Source: Flavobacteriia bacterium (lineage in GTDB: Bacteria > Bacteroidota > Bacteroidia > Flavobacteriales > Flavobacteriaceae). Taken from it: a stretch of DNA of 64,000 nt. Positions 56,692-64,000 of the stretch are shown one piece after another. The notes beneath the pieces were generated by a model that saw only the letters and a program-made list of their open reading frames with translations, did no database searches and was not told where the DNA came from. Every line of letters begins with the position of its first letter. Within the stretch, counting starts at the first letter, position 1. Location: assembly GCA_004293165.1 (NCBI GenBank), contig RDYL01000004.1, positions 148,393 to 212,392 on the forward strand. The letters are read 5' to 3'. The position numbers and the translations under genes were made by a program.

Positions 56692-56816
56692 TGTTTTTGG
56701 TATAGATTTTGTTGCACAAATTTCACAAAAATAAAAGGCAATTATTTAAAACATATGTTAATTTATAAATAAAAATCAATTATTGTTTTAATTTTACATC
56801 TTTCAATAGTTTACAG

Positions 56817-57479
56817 ATGAGATTCAAATTATTTACTTTACTTTTTCTGTTTCATTTTGTGTCACTTTTGGGACAAAAAGAGAACCCTTTCAAGACTTCT
56901 AAATTGAAGATTGATTGGGATGAGCCTGCAAAAGTAGATACCAAATCAAATACAATTACTTTGCCTTATAAAAGTATTTTTGATAAAGATGATAGTTACT
57001 TAAAACGCTATTCTGTTCTTAATCAAAAAAAAGGGGAGGAAAGTGTGTTGATTAAGAAAAATGAATTTAAAAATCCAGGTGATGCAATTAAAGAAAAACT
57101 GAACAAAGAAACTCAACAGGGTAGTTGGGATGATGTATTCTTTGGGAAGTTTAAAGTAACAACATCTGTTTTAAAAATAATGACGCGAGATCACATGGAT
57201 CCTGATGGTGATAAAATTAGAATTTTATTAAATAGTATTGTTGCATATAATGTTATTTTTCTAGAAACTGAATTTAAAACAACTTATATTGAATTAAGAG
57301 AAGGAGAAAATAGTATAGATATTGTTGCTTTAAATCAAGGATTAGCGGGACCAAATACAGCAACATTTGCTTTATATGATGGAGATAATAATTTAATTAC
57401 AACAAACGATTGGAATTTGAATACGGGAGTATCAGCAAAGTTTACGATTGAATATGTAAAACCACTTGATAAGAAATAA
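56817..57479 (+). CDS. Conserved hypothetical secreted protein
   Basis: 220 residues with a signal peptide (KLFTLLFLFHFVSLLGQ). The mature part has NPFKTSKLKIDWDEPAKVDT, TLPYKSIFDKDDSYLKRYSV, DHMDPDGDKIRILLNSIVAY, LREGENSIDIVALNQGLAGP and FALYDGDNNLITTNDWNLNT. The last two look like a beta-sandwich domain with acidic loops (DPDGDKIRI) that could bind calcium. I have no family name for it. It is divergent from the TonB receptor, with a shared upstream region of 125 bases, and followed by a strong terminator. Confidence 0.7.
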   Translation: MRFKLFTLLFLFHFVSLLGQKENPFKTSKLKIDWDEPAKVDTKSNTITLPYKSIFDKDDSYLKRYSVLNQKKGEESVLIKKNEFKNPGDAIKEKLNKETQQGSWDDVFFGKFKVTTSVLKIMTRDHMDPDGDKIRILLNSIVAYNVIFLETEFKTTYIELREGENSIDIVALNQGLAGPNTATFALYDGDNNLITTNDWNLNTGVSAKFTIEYVKPLDKK

Positions 57480-57507
57480 AAAGGCGTTTTGTTAAAATCG
57501 CCTTTTT
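57478..57507. terminator. Bidirectional terminator between the secreted protein and lgt
   Basis: AAAAAGGCG (57478-57486) pairs perfectly with CGCCTTTTT (57499-57507), 12-base loop. It starts within the stop codon of the plus-strand gene. Confidence 0.9.
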
Positions 57508-57518
57508 GTCTATAAATA

Positions 57519-58451
57519 TTAATCTTCTTTAACCACTTTCGCTTTCCAAACAAAGTAAAATCCAATAATAATAAAAGGAATACTCAACCATTGCCCTGTT
57601 GAAAGTGCATTAAAGATTGTGTATTGCTCAAAACCACCTTGACTTTCCTTCACAAATTCCACCACAAAACGAATTGACCAAAGTAATATTAAGAACAAGC
57701 CAAATAAGTAACCAGCTTTGTTTCTTGCTTCTGTTTTCCAATATAAAAACATCAAAATAGCGAAAACAAAAACATAGCAAATAGCCTCGTATAATTGTGC
57801 GGGATGTTTAGGCGTTACAGCTGTTAAATATTCTACAAATTGAGGGTTTGTAGCAATTGCTTGATAAGCTTCATTTTTATCTCCGATTTGGGTTAATTGC
57901 ATAGCTTCATTCGGACTATATTTGTCTCTTAAGAATTTAATTCCGAACGCAGAACTAGTTTCAGTTCCAACGATTTCAGAATTCATGAAATTCCCTAAAC
58001 GAATAAAAATAGCACCTAAAGATACTGGAATTACAATTCGGTCTAAAATCCATAAAAATGAACGCTTGATGACTCTTCTTTGGATATATAACATGGTTAT
58101 TATGATACCAATTGCCGCTCCATGACTCGCCAATCCTGCAAATCCTGTAAAATGTAAAGTTGGTTTTGTGCTAATTGGTAATAAAATACTCAATGGATCT
58201 TGGTAAAATAATTCAGATTGATAAAACAAAACGTGTCCTAATCTTGCACCAAGCATTGTAGCCACCAAAGTGTACACAAATAATTTATCTAATGAGTCAA
58301 CCGATTCGTTTTCTCTCATGAAAATAGGTTTCATCACATACCAGCCTAATCCAAAAGCCAATACCCAAGAAAGACTATAAAAACGTAATAAGAAAAATCC
58401 TAAATCAATCCCTTCCGAAGGATTCCAAACCATATTGAGTGTGTGAATCAT
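57519..58451 (-). CDS. lgt: Prolipoprotein diacylglyceryl transferase
   Basis: 310 residues with about seven membrane segments. LRFYSLSWVLAFGLGWYVMK, GARLGHVLFYQ, FAGLASHGAAIGIIITMLYI, and the signature RLGNFMNSEIVGTETSS identify Lgt; PAQLYEAICYVF is the second conserved patch. It adds the lipid to the lipobox Cys of preproteins, the first step for every lipoprotein listed here. The window has six or more lipoprotein signals, so it has local clients, although it is needed cell-wide. Confidence 0.95.
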   Translation of the reverse strand: MIHTLNMVWNPSEGIDLGFFLLRFYSLSWVLAFGLGWYVMKPIFMRENESVDSLDKLFVYTLVATMLGARLGHVLFYQSELFYQDPLSILLPISTKPTLHFTGFAGLASHGAAIGIIITMLYIQRRVIKRSFLWILDRIVIPVSLGAIFIRLGNFMNSEIVGTETSSAFGIKFLRDKYSPNEAMQLTQIGDKNEAYQAIATNPQFVEYLTAVTPKHPAQLYEAICYVFVFAILMFLYWKTEARNKAGYLFGLFLILLWSIRFVVEFVKESQGGFEQYTIFNALSTGQWLSIPFIIIGFYFVWKAKVVKED

Positions 58452-58658
58452 AATAATGAGTAAATGTTTAAAGGGTAAAAATAAATAATAAAATTGGTAA
58501 ACATGTTAAAATTCCGATAAGAAATTTTTTCAAGAGCAATGACAATTTCAAAAATCAACTTCAAACCACAAACATGAAACAAATAATTAGGAACACAGAT
58601 TAAAGAAATTTAAAAAAATCAATTTCAATTTCAATCTCAAAAATCAAATAATTGAAAC

Positions 58659-58720
58659 GCTCTGTGTATCACTATTCAACACAATCAAAATCAAAAAAAA
58701 GCTCTGTGAACCTCTGTGTA
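58659..58720. repeat. CTCTGTG repeat region between yidD and lgt
   Basis: CTCTGTG occurs at about 58660, 58702 and 58712. The 274-base gap 58452-58725 is otherwise AT-rich, with no gene. Similar strings are familiar to me from Flavobacterium intergenic regions. Confidence 0.45.
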
Positions 58721-58725
58721 ATTAA

Positions 58726-58983
58726 TCACGGCACCGGATCATAACCACTTCGTCCCCAAGGATGACAACTAAAAATGCGTTTCAAAGCTAACCAACCACC
58801 TTTAAAAACGCCGTGTTTCTGCAATGCTTGAATGGTATAGCTAGAACATGTTGGTTCAAAACGGCAAGTAGCGGGTGTGAAAGGGGAGATGCCAACCTGA
58901 TAAAATCGCACCAATAAAACAAACGGATAAATCACCCATTGTTTCAGTGTTTTTGGATATTTCGATTGGTGTTGGCTACACAT
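58726..58983 (-). CDS. yidD: Membrane protein insertion efficiency factor YidD
   Basis: 85 residues. The whole family pattern is there: [20 protein letters not shown], then [20 protein letters not shown] with the Cys pair, [20 protein letters not shown] and DPVP at the end. YidD helps the YidC insertase put proteins into the inner membrane. In many bacteria it sits beside rnpA and yidC, but here it stands between cysS and lgt. Confidence 0.95.
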   Translation of the reverse strand: MCSQHQSKYPKTLKQWVIYPFVLLVRFYQVGISPFTPATCRFEPTCSSYTIQALQKHGVFKGGWLALKRIFSCHPWGRSGYDPVP

Positions 58984-58994
58984 GATTATTGATT

Positions 58995-59023
58995 AAAAAA
59001 AAGAACCTCAATTGAGATTCTTT
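58995..59023 (-). terminator. Terminator of cysS
   Basis: On the minus strand AAAGAATCTC pairs with GAGGTTCTTT (one wobble) across AATT, then a run of T. It separates cysS from yidD. Confidence 0.85.
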
Positions 59024-59029
59024 GTATTG

Positions 59030-60517
59030 TTAAAAGGTAAAACTAGTTCCTTCTTTTCCGTCTTTTAATTGAATGCCTAACGCTAATAATTGATCACGAA
59101 TTTGGTCCGATAAAGCAAAGTTTTTGTTTGCTCTAGCTTCGTTTCGCATCCCAATTAACATTTCAACAACGCCACTTAATTTTTCAGTAGTATTGGAATT
59201 TCCTGAAGTAGCTTCATTACTAATTCCTAACACATCAAATAAGAAACTTGAAATCGTATTTTGTAATAACTGAATATCTTCCGCAGTTAACGATTCTTTT
59301 CCGTCGTTTACCAAATTGATGTAACGCGCTCCTTCAAATAATTGAGCAATTAAAATTGGGGTATTAAAATCGTCATTCATCGCATCATAACAACTTTGTT
59401 TCCAACTTGCAATATCTAAGGTAGAAGTTTTGCCAGCTTTCAACATCGGAATTAATTTGTACGATTCCATCAAACGAGAATAGCCTTTTTCGCTGGCTAA
59501 CATGGCATCATTAGAAATATCTAAAACACTTCTATAATGTGCTTGTAAGAAACAAAAACGTACAATATTAGGTTGGAAAGGTTTTTCGAAAAACGTATTT
59601 TCACCCGTAACCAATTCCATTGGAAGAATATAGTTTCCAGTCGATTTACTCATGCGTAAACCGTTCATGGTTAACATATTGGTGTGCATCCAAAAATTAA
59701 CTGGTGAATGACCATTACAAGCTTTTCCTTGTGCTACTTCGCACTCATGATGCGGGAATTTCAAATCCATTCCACCACCGTGAATATCAAAAGTTTCGCC
59801 TAAGTATTTCGTACTCATTGCGGTACACTCTAAATGCCAACCAGGAAAACCTTCACCCCAAGGCGAGTTCCAACGCATAATGTGTGCTGGAGAAGCATTT
59901 TTCCAAAGGGCAAAATCTTGCGGATTTTTCTTTTCGGTTTGTCCGTCTAAATCACGGGTATTAGCAAAAAGTTCTTCAATGTTACGGTTACTCAATTCAC
60001 CGTAATTCATTCCTTTTTGGTTATAAGCAAACACATCAAAATAAACCGAACCATTGCTTTCATAAGCAAATCCGGTATCAATTAATTTTTGAGTTAACTC
60101 AATTTGTTCTAAAATATGTCCCGTTGCTGAAGGTTCAATCGTTGGCGGAAGAAAATTAAAGGTATCCAAAACCTTGTGAAAATCCACCGTATATTTCTGT
60201 ACGATTTCCATAGGTTCTAATTTCTCCAAGCGCGATTGTTTCACAAAACGGTCGTTATCCACATCGCCATCATCGGTTAAATGTCCTGCATCGGTAATAT
60301 TTCTAACGTATCTAACTTTATATTCTAAATGCAATAAATATCTAAAAATTACATCAAAACTCATAAATGTACGCACGTTTCCTAAGTGCACATTACTGTA
60401 AACAGTAGGGCCGCAAACATACATGCCAATATTCCCTTCATGAATAGGAGTAAAGGTTTCTTTTTCGCCCGAAAGCGTATTGTATAATTGCAACGTTTGA
60501 TTTTTATGTAATTCCAT
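59030..60517 (-). CDS. cysS: Cysteinyl-tRNA synthetase
   Basis: 495 residues, normal. [20 protein letters not shown] holds the HIGH-type motif (HLGN) and the first zinc ligand Cys; [20 protein letters not shown] gives the other zinc ligands (Cys, His, Glu); [11 protein letters not shown] is the KMSKS loop. It links cysteine to tRNA-Cys. The 231-base gap upstream to folE (60518-60748) holds no gene; its CCGGGCTTTTCATTACTATC wording resembles a Flavobacterium intergenic repeat, from memory only. Confidence 0.96.
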   Translation of the reverse strand: MELHKNQTLQLYNTLSGEKETFTPIHEGNIGMYVCGPTVYSNVHLGNVRTFMSFDVIFRYLLHLEYKVRYVRNITDAGHLTDDGDVDNDRFVKQSRLEKLEPMEIVQKYTVDFHKVLDTFNFLPPTIEPSATGHILEQIELTQKLIDTGFAYESNGSVYFDVFAYNQKGMNYGELSNRNIEELFANTRDLDGQTEKKNPQDFALWKNASPAHIMRWNSPWGEGFPGWHLECTAMSTKYLGETFDIHGGGMDLKFPHHECEVAQGKACNGHSPVNFWMHTNMLTMNGLRMSKSTGNYILPMELVTGENTFFEKPFQPNIVRFCFLQAHYRSVLDISNDAMLASEKGYSRLMESYKLIPMLKAGKTSTLDIASWKQSCYDAMNDDFNTPILIAQLFEGARYINLVNDGKESLTAEDIQLLQNTISSFLFDVLGISNEATSGNSNTTEKLSGVVEMLIGMRNEARANKNFALSDQIRDQLLALGIQLKDGKEGTSFTF

Positions 60518-60748
60518 TATGCTATTTTTTGAAGCTATTCCTGCTATTCATTACAAGTCCTAGCCTAAAAATCTGTTTTTCTACATTTTAAAAAGTGCTT
60601 CTTAGGTCGCATTTTTAAAACAACAAAAACTACATTTTTATTGCTCCGGGCTTTTCATTACTATCAGGGCTAATTTATTTAAGATTTTTGGGTTTTGGGT
60701 TTCAAATTTCATGTTTTAAGTCAGAACTTCTAACTCCCATTTCCCAAC

Positions 60749-61420
60749 TTAAAACTGTGTATCTAATTTAATATAATCTAAAAATTCTCTACGAACTTTA
60801 TCTTCTTTGAATTTTCCGCCATATTCTGCTGTAACAGTACTGCTTTCAATATCACGAATTCCTCTCGAATTTACGCACAAGTGTTTAGCGTCAATTACGC
60901 AGGCTACATCTTCAGTTCCTAATACTTTTTGTAATTCTTGAACTATCTGAATAGTTAAACGTTCTTGAACCTGAGGTCTTTTAGCATAAAAATCTACAAT
61001 ACGATTCATTTTTGATAAACCTACTACAGTTCCATTTGAAATATAAGCCACGTGTGCACGACCTACGATTGGTAATAAATGGTGTTCACAAGTAGAATAA
61101 ACAACAATGTTTTTTTCTACTAACATTTCACCATATTTATATTTATTATCAAAGGTTGAAGAACTTGGTTTTTTAGTAGGATTTAAACCGCCAAAAATTT
61201 CTTTAACAAACATTTTTGCTACACGATTAGGCGTTCCTTTTAAGCTGTCATCTGTTAAATCTAAACCTAATGTGTTTAAAATATGTTCTACGTCTTTTTT
61301 AATCAATTCAATTTTTTCTTCATCAGAAATAGCGAAAGCATCGTCACGCATGGGTGTTTGAGCACTTGTTGCAATGTGGTTGTTTCCTATTTCGTCTTGA
61401 AAATCCTCGTTTTTTATCAT
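60749..61420 (-). CDS. folE: GTP cyclohydrolase I
   Basis: 223 residues. The zinc and catalytic motifs are STCEHHLLPIVGRAHVAYIS, GLSKMNRIVDFYAKRPQVQE and CVIDAKHLCVNSRGIRDIES (Cys and His ligands and the active-site residues). The 40-residue N-terminal lead (MIKNEDFQDEIGNNHIATSA) is a usual variable extension. It makes dihydroneopterin triphosphate from GTP, the first step of folate and pterin synthesis. Single gene on the minus strand. Confidence 0.95.
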   Translation of the reverse strand: MIKNEDFQDEIGNNHIATSAQTPMRDDAFAISDEEKIELIKKDVEHILNTLGLDLTDDSLKGTPNRVAKMFVKEIFGGLNPTKKPSSSTFDNKYKYGEMLVEKNIVVYSTCEHHLLPIVGRAHVAYISNGTVVGLSKMNRIVDFYAKRPQVQERLTIQIVQELQKVLGTEDVACVIDAKHLCVNSRGIRDIESSTVTAEYGGKFKEDKVRREFLDYIKLDTQF

Positions 61421-61538
61421 TTTAACAATATGTTTTTATAGCAATTTAAAAAGTATTGCAAAGATAAATAATAAACTTTAAAAAATATTTTTAAATGTTA
61501 ATTATTAAAAAAAATATTAGTTAAGATTAAAAATTTGT

Positions 61539-61546
61539 TAAATTTG
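61539..61546 (+). promoter_or_regulatory. Candidate -7 box for the surface-protein operon
   Basis: TAAATTTG lies 33 bases before the ATG at 61580 and fits TAnnTTTG. No clear -33 box is seen. Confidence 0.35.
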
Positions 61547-61579
61547 TAATTCAGTTAACTAAATTATCAAACTATAAAA

Positions 61580-61993
61580 ATGAAAAAATTACTACTCTTA
61601 GGTTTTATTCTTTTTTTTAAATTAGGATACTCTCAAGCTAAATTGAATCCTAATTCTCTTATTTTAAAAAGAATTAAACTTGAAAAAATTAATGACGCTA
61701 AATTTGATTACATTAATAATGCTGAAATTTCTTGGGATTTTTCATCAGTTGATTTACAGAATAATCAAGTTTCAATTGAAGTGATTACAATTTATGATTG
61801 CTTTAATGAAGAAAATGCGTCTGATTTTAAAACTCAATTTTCAATATTAAATAAAGATAATTTTTCTGTAAAAGGTAGTCATCAACTTATACATTTAGAA
61901 TTAATGGCTAAATGCTTTAAGTGGCGTGTTGTAGTTAAAGAATCTACTAGTGAACAAGTTTCTGAGTGGTCATATTTTTCATTTCTAAAGTAG
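61580..61993 (+). CDS. Small secreted protein upstream of the large adhesin
   Basis: 137 residues with a signal peptide (KKLLLLGFILFFKLGYSQ). Mature part of about 118 residues, with ISWDFSSVDLQNNQVSIEVI, TIYDCFNEENASDFKTQFSI and HLELMAKCFKWRVVVKESTS. Two cysteines could form a disulfide. No family recognised. The adhesin gene starts 6 bases after its stop, so they form one operon, and it may be a chaperone or accessory for that protein. This is inferred from position only. Confidence 0.65.
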   Translation: MKKLLLLGFILFFKLGYSQAKLNPNSLILKRIKLEKINDAKFDYINNAEISWDFSSVDLQNNQVSIEVITIYDCFNEENASDFKTQFSILNKDNFSVKGSHQLIHLELMAKCFKWRVVVKESTSEQVSEWSYFSFLK

Positions 61994-61999
61994 TTGATT

Positions 62000-64000
62000 A
62001 TGAAGTTATTTTTTAAAATTATATTTCTATTGAGTTTTAGTTTGACTTTTGCTCAATCACCAGATTGTTCATCTGCTTCTGCAATGTGTTCTGGTCAAGG
62101 GGGGCCTTACGTTAATACACATCCTGGAACCCCAGGCGGAAATCAAACAGGTTATGGTCCAATTACTGGATGTGGAGGTAGTAATAGTCATGGAAATAAC
62201 GGCTCCTTGGGGTCAACACCACGACCTGCATGGTTTACCATTCAAATCGGTCAGTCTGGTCCTATAAATTTAAATTTGCAACAGTTTAATAACTCTGGTA
62301 CTGGAATTGATGTTGATTTTGCGCTTTGGGGTCCATTTCCAAATAATAATTTGGCTAGCATATGTAATAGTCTATCTGGTTTTCCTGGTACTACTTATAC
62401 TGGGCCATGTAACCTTGTAGATGCTAGTTTTTCAGGTGATTTTGATGAAACTATTCATTTTCCAAATGCTCTTGCTGGTGAAACTTATTTGCTTTTAGTT
62501 ACAAATTATAGTACTCAGTCAGGTACTTATTCGGTCAATCAAGTTGGCGTAACACCATCGTCCGGACAGATAACTTGTGATATAGTTTGTGGTGTTAATT
62601 TAGGTCCTGATAGAATTTTATGTGGCTCTGCAACTAATGTTTCTTTAACGGCAACCTTTTTACAAGCACCTTCTACACCAGGGTCTCCTATTTATTCGTG
62701 GTATTTAAATGGGGTTTTACAATTTACAACGCCAACCAATACAACAATCGTAACTCAGAATGGTACATGGGGCGTAAGCGTAACAAGACCTGGTTGTTCT
62801 GATATTGCAACAGATGATGTTATTGTAAATATTATAGGTTCTGTCCCCTATAACAATATAGGTCCTTATTCAAGTCCAGCTGGTGAGTGTAATCCGGTAT
62901 TTGATTTATCCGCCTATTTAGATGATTTAGTAGCGCCTAATAATCCTGCGGGTTTTACTTTTATCTTTACGGATGGTATGACAGGTCAAGTTATTACAGA
63001 TTTAGCAAACTATACTACTAACGATGATACAACAATTATTGTAGAAATATTTGCAGGTTCGTGTTCTGAAATAACAACTTTTGAATTATTCGTTGATTGT
63101 GTTGTTGCTAGTTGTGATGTCGATTTAACTTCTGATCCAGCAACAGCTAATCAAACTATTTGTTTAAATGATCCTATATCTAATATTACATATCAAACGG
63201 CTGGAGATGCAACGAATGTAACAGCTACTGGTTTGCCATTAGGTCTTACAGCTGTTTATAATACTAACATATTAACAATAAGTGGAGTTCCAACAGAAAC
63301 AGGAACTTTTAATTATACTGTTGAAACGGTTGGTTGTTCTCCAAATTTAACATTAACTGGAGTAATCACTATTAATCCAAATCCAACTTTTACTTCATTA
63401 ACAGCAAATGGTCCAATTTGTGTTGGTGCTGATGCTGTGTTTAATCTATCTGGTACACCTGGTGCTAATGTTTTTTATACAATTAATAGTAATCCAATTC
63501 AATTTGTAACTTTAGATACTTCTGGTAATGGAGTAATTAGGATTACTGGAGCTTCAGCGGATGTTGTAATAATTTTAAGTGAAATCGAATTAGGTACATG
63601 TGATATTAATTTAGTGAATACGGCTACTGTTTTTATTTCTCCTACACCTGCAGTTCCTGCTATTAATACAACCGGACCTACTTGTTCAGTAGATGGATTT
63701 AGCACAATTACAAATTATGATGGTACGTTAAATTATACTTTTAATCCAGCAGGTCCTTCAATAGGAGTAAGTGGATTGATTTCAGGAATGGTATTAGGTA
63801 CACCTTACACTATTACAGCAGGTAATGGAACTTGTACTTCGTTAGCGTCTAGTCCATTTACAAGTGTTGCTACTTTGTCAGTTCCAGCTCTACCGGTAGT
63901 CTCGATTACAGCACCAACGTGTTTAGCAGATGGATTTGCTACAGTAACAAATTACGATGCAACATTAAGTTATGTCTTCACGCCAGCTGGACCTACAGTT
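62000..64000 (+). CDS. Large repeat-containing surface protein, partial (C-terminus off the right edge)
   Basis: Open from the ATG at 62000 to base 64000 with no stop, giving 667 residues. Residues 1-19 are a signal peptide (KLFFKIIFLLSFSLTFAQ). A first domain (about 25-180) has GTPGGNQTGYG, PRPAWFTIQIGQSGPINLNL and GETYLLLVTNYSTQSGTYSV. Then come Ig-like modules. From about residue 550 two tandem copies start: TTGPTCSVDGFSTITNYDGT and ITAPTCLADGFATVTNYDAT, each followed by L.Y.F.PAGP. This is the style of SprB-like T9SS adhesins. The sorting signal should lie beyond the edge. Confidence 0.85.
   Translation, partial: MKLFFKIIFLLSFSLTFAQSPDCSSASAMCSGQGGPYVNTHPGTPGGNQTGYGPITGCGGSNSHGNNGSLGSTPRPAWFTIQIGQSGPINLNLQQFNNSGTGIDVDFALWGPFPNNNLASICNSLSGFPGTTYTGPCNLVDASFSGDFDETIHFPNALAGETYLLLVTNYSTQSGTYSVNQVGVTPSSGQITCDIVCGVNLGPDRILCGSATNVSLTATFLQAPSTPGSPIYSWYLNGVLQFTTPTNTTIVTQNGTWGVSVTRPGCSDIATDDVIVNIIGSVPYNNIGPYSSPAGECNPVFDLSAYLDDLVAPNNPAGFTFIFTDGMTGQVITDLANYTTNDDTTIIVEIFAGSCSEITTFELFVDCVVASCDVDLTSDPATANQTICLNDPISNITYQTAGDATNVTATGLPLGLTAVYNTNILTISGVPTETGTFNYTVETVGCSPNLTLTGVITINPNPTFTSLTANGPICVGADAVFNLSGTPGANVFYTINSNPIQFVTLDTSGNGVIRITGASADVVIILSEIELGTCDINLVNTATVFISPTPAVPAINTTGPTCSVDGFSTITNYDGTLNYTFNPAGPSIGVSGLISGMVLGTPYTITAGNGTCTSLASSPFTSVATLSVPALPVVSITAPTCLADGFATVTNYDATLSYVFTPAGPTV

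Noticed and set aside
62049..62267. Plus-strand open frame of 72 codons near the right end
   Set aside because: It is a shadow in another frame of the long surface-protein gene that starts at 62000 and runs off the edge.

Overview
The window is a 64 kb piece of an AT-rich Bacteroidetes chromosome, almost certainly Flavobacteriaceae and probably Flavobacterium or a close relative. The signs are a type IX secretion (T9SS) type B sorting domain, a GldH-like lipoprotein, fused SecDF, TonB receptors paired with a DUF4249 protein, an EcoRI-type adenine methylase, and many promoters fitting the Bacteroidetes TTTG-N18-20-TAnnTTTG pattern. No rRNA, tRNA, CRISPR array, insertion sequence or phage was seen. 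Family names come from recognising sequence by eye; no database search was run.

Layout. 1-3.4 kb: a secreted amidohydrolase cut by the left edge and a T9SS cargo protein. 3.5-12.4 kb: a surface-polysaccharide cluster with a 3-amino-3,6-dideoxyhexose pathway (ketoisomerase FdtA/QdtA type, PLP aminotransferase, FemAB/GNAT-like acyltransferase), a Wzx flippase and five glycosyltransferases. Its minus-strand half is translationally coupled to ftsE. 13.2-18.1 kb: a 1003-residue periplasmic TPR protein and an outer-membrane barrel. 18.2-33.7 kb: mostly housekeeping genes (Gre-like factor, asnB, gyrB, mdh, secDF, GldH-like lipoprotein, ECF sigma operon with a TraB/GumN protein, DUF3810 protease-like protein, pepD). 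33.9-38.1 kb: a small lipoprotein and an iron-uptake locus (TonB siderophore receptor, PepSY membrane protein). 38.3-44.0 kb: prfA, an envelope-stress type operon of five small membrane or lipoproteins (including a 50-residue lmo0937-like gene), pyrF, a BtuF-like protein and an alpha/beta hydrolase.

44.2-47.7 kb is the most unusual region. It is a compact four-gene restriction-modification module, all on the minus strand with overlapping or nearly abutting genes: an EcoRI-family N6-adenine methyltransferase, a C5-cytosine methyltransferase, a 300-residue protein with two LAGLIDADG-like helices whose catalytic acids are replaced, and a small PD-(D/E)XK nuclease. I infer that the LAGLIDADG-fold protein is a DNA-recognition subunit and the small protein the cutter. 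The module is preceded by a 214-base region with three copies of an octamer and a near-perfect 33-base palindrome.

47.9-61.4 kb: DUF1456 protein, esterase, TerB-like and DMP19-like proteins, uvrB with a ParE-type toxin-antitoxin pair abutting its start, thiamine pyrophosphokinase, a DUF4249/TonB receptor pair, lgt, yidD, cysS and folE. From 61.6 kb a small secreted protein precedes a large repeat-containing surface protein that runs off the right edge.
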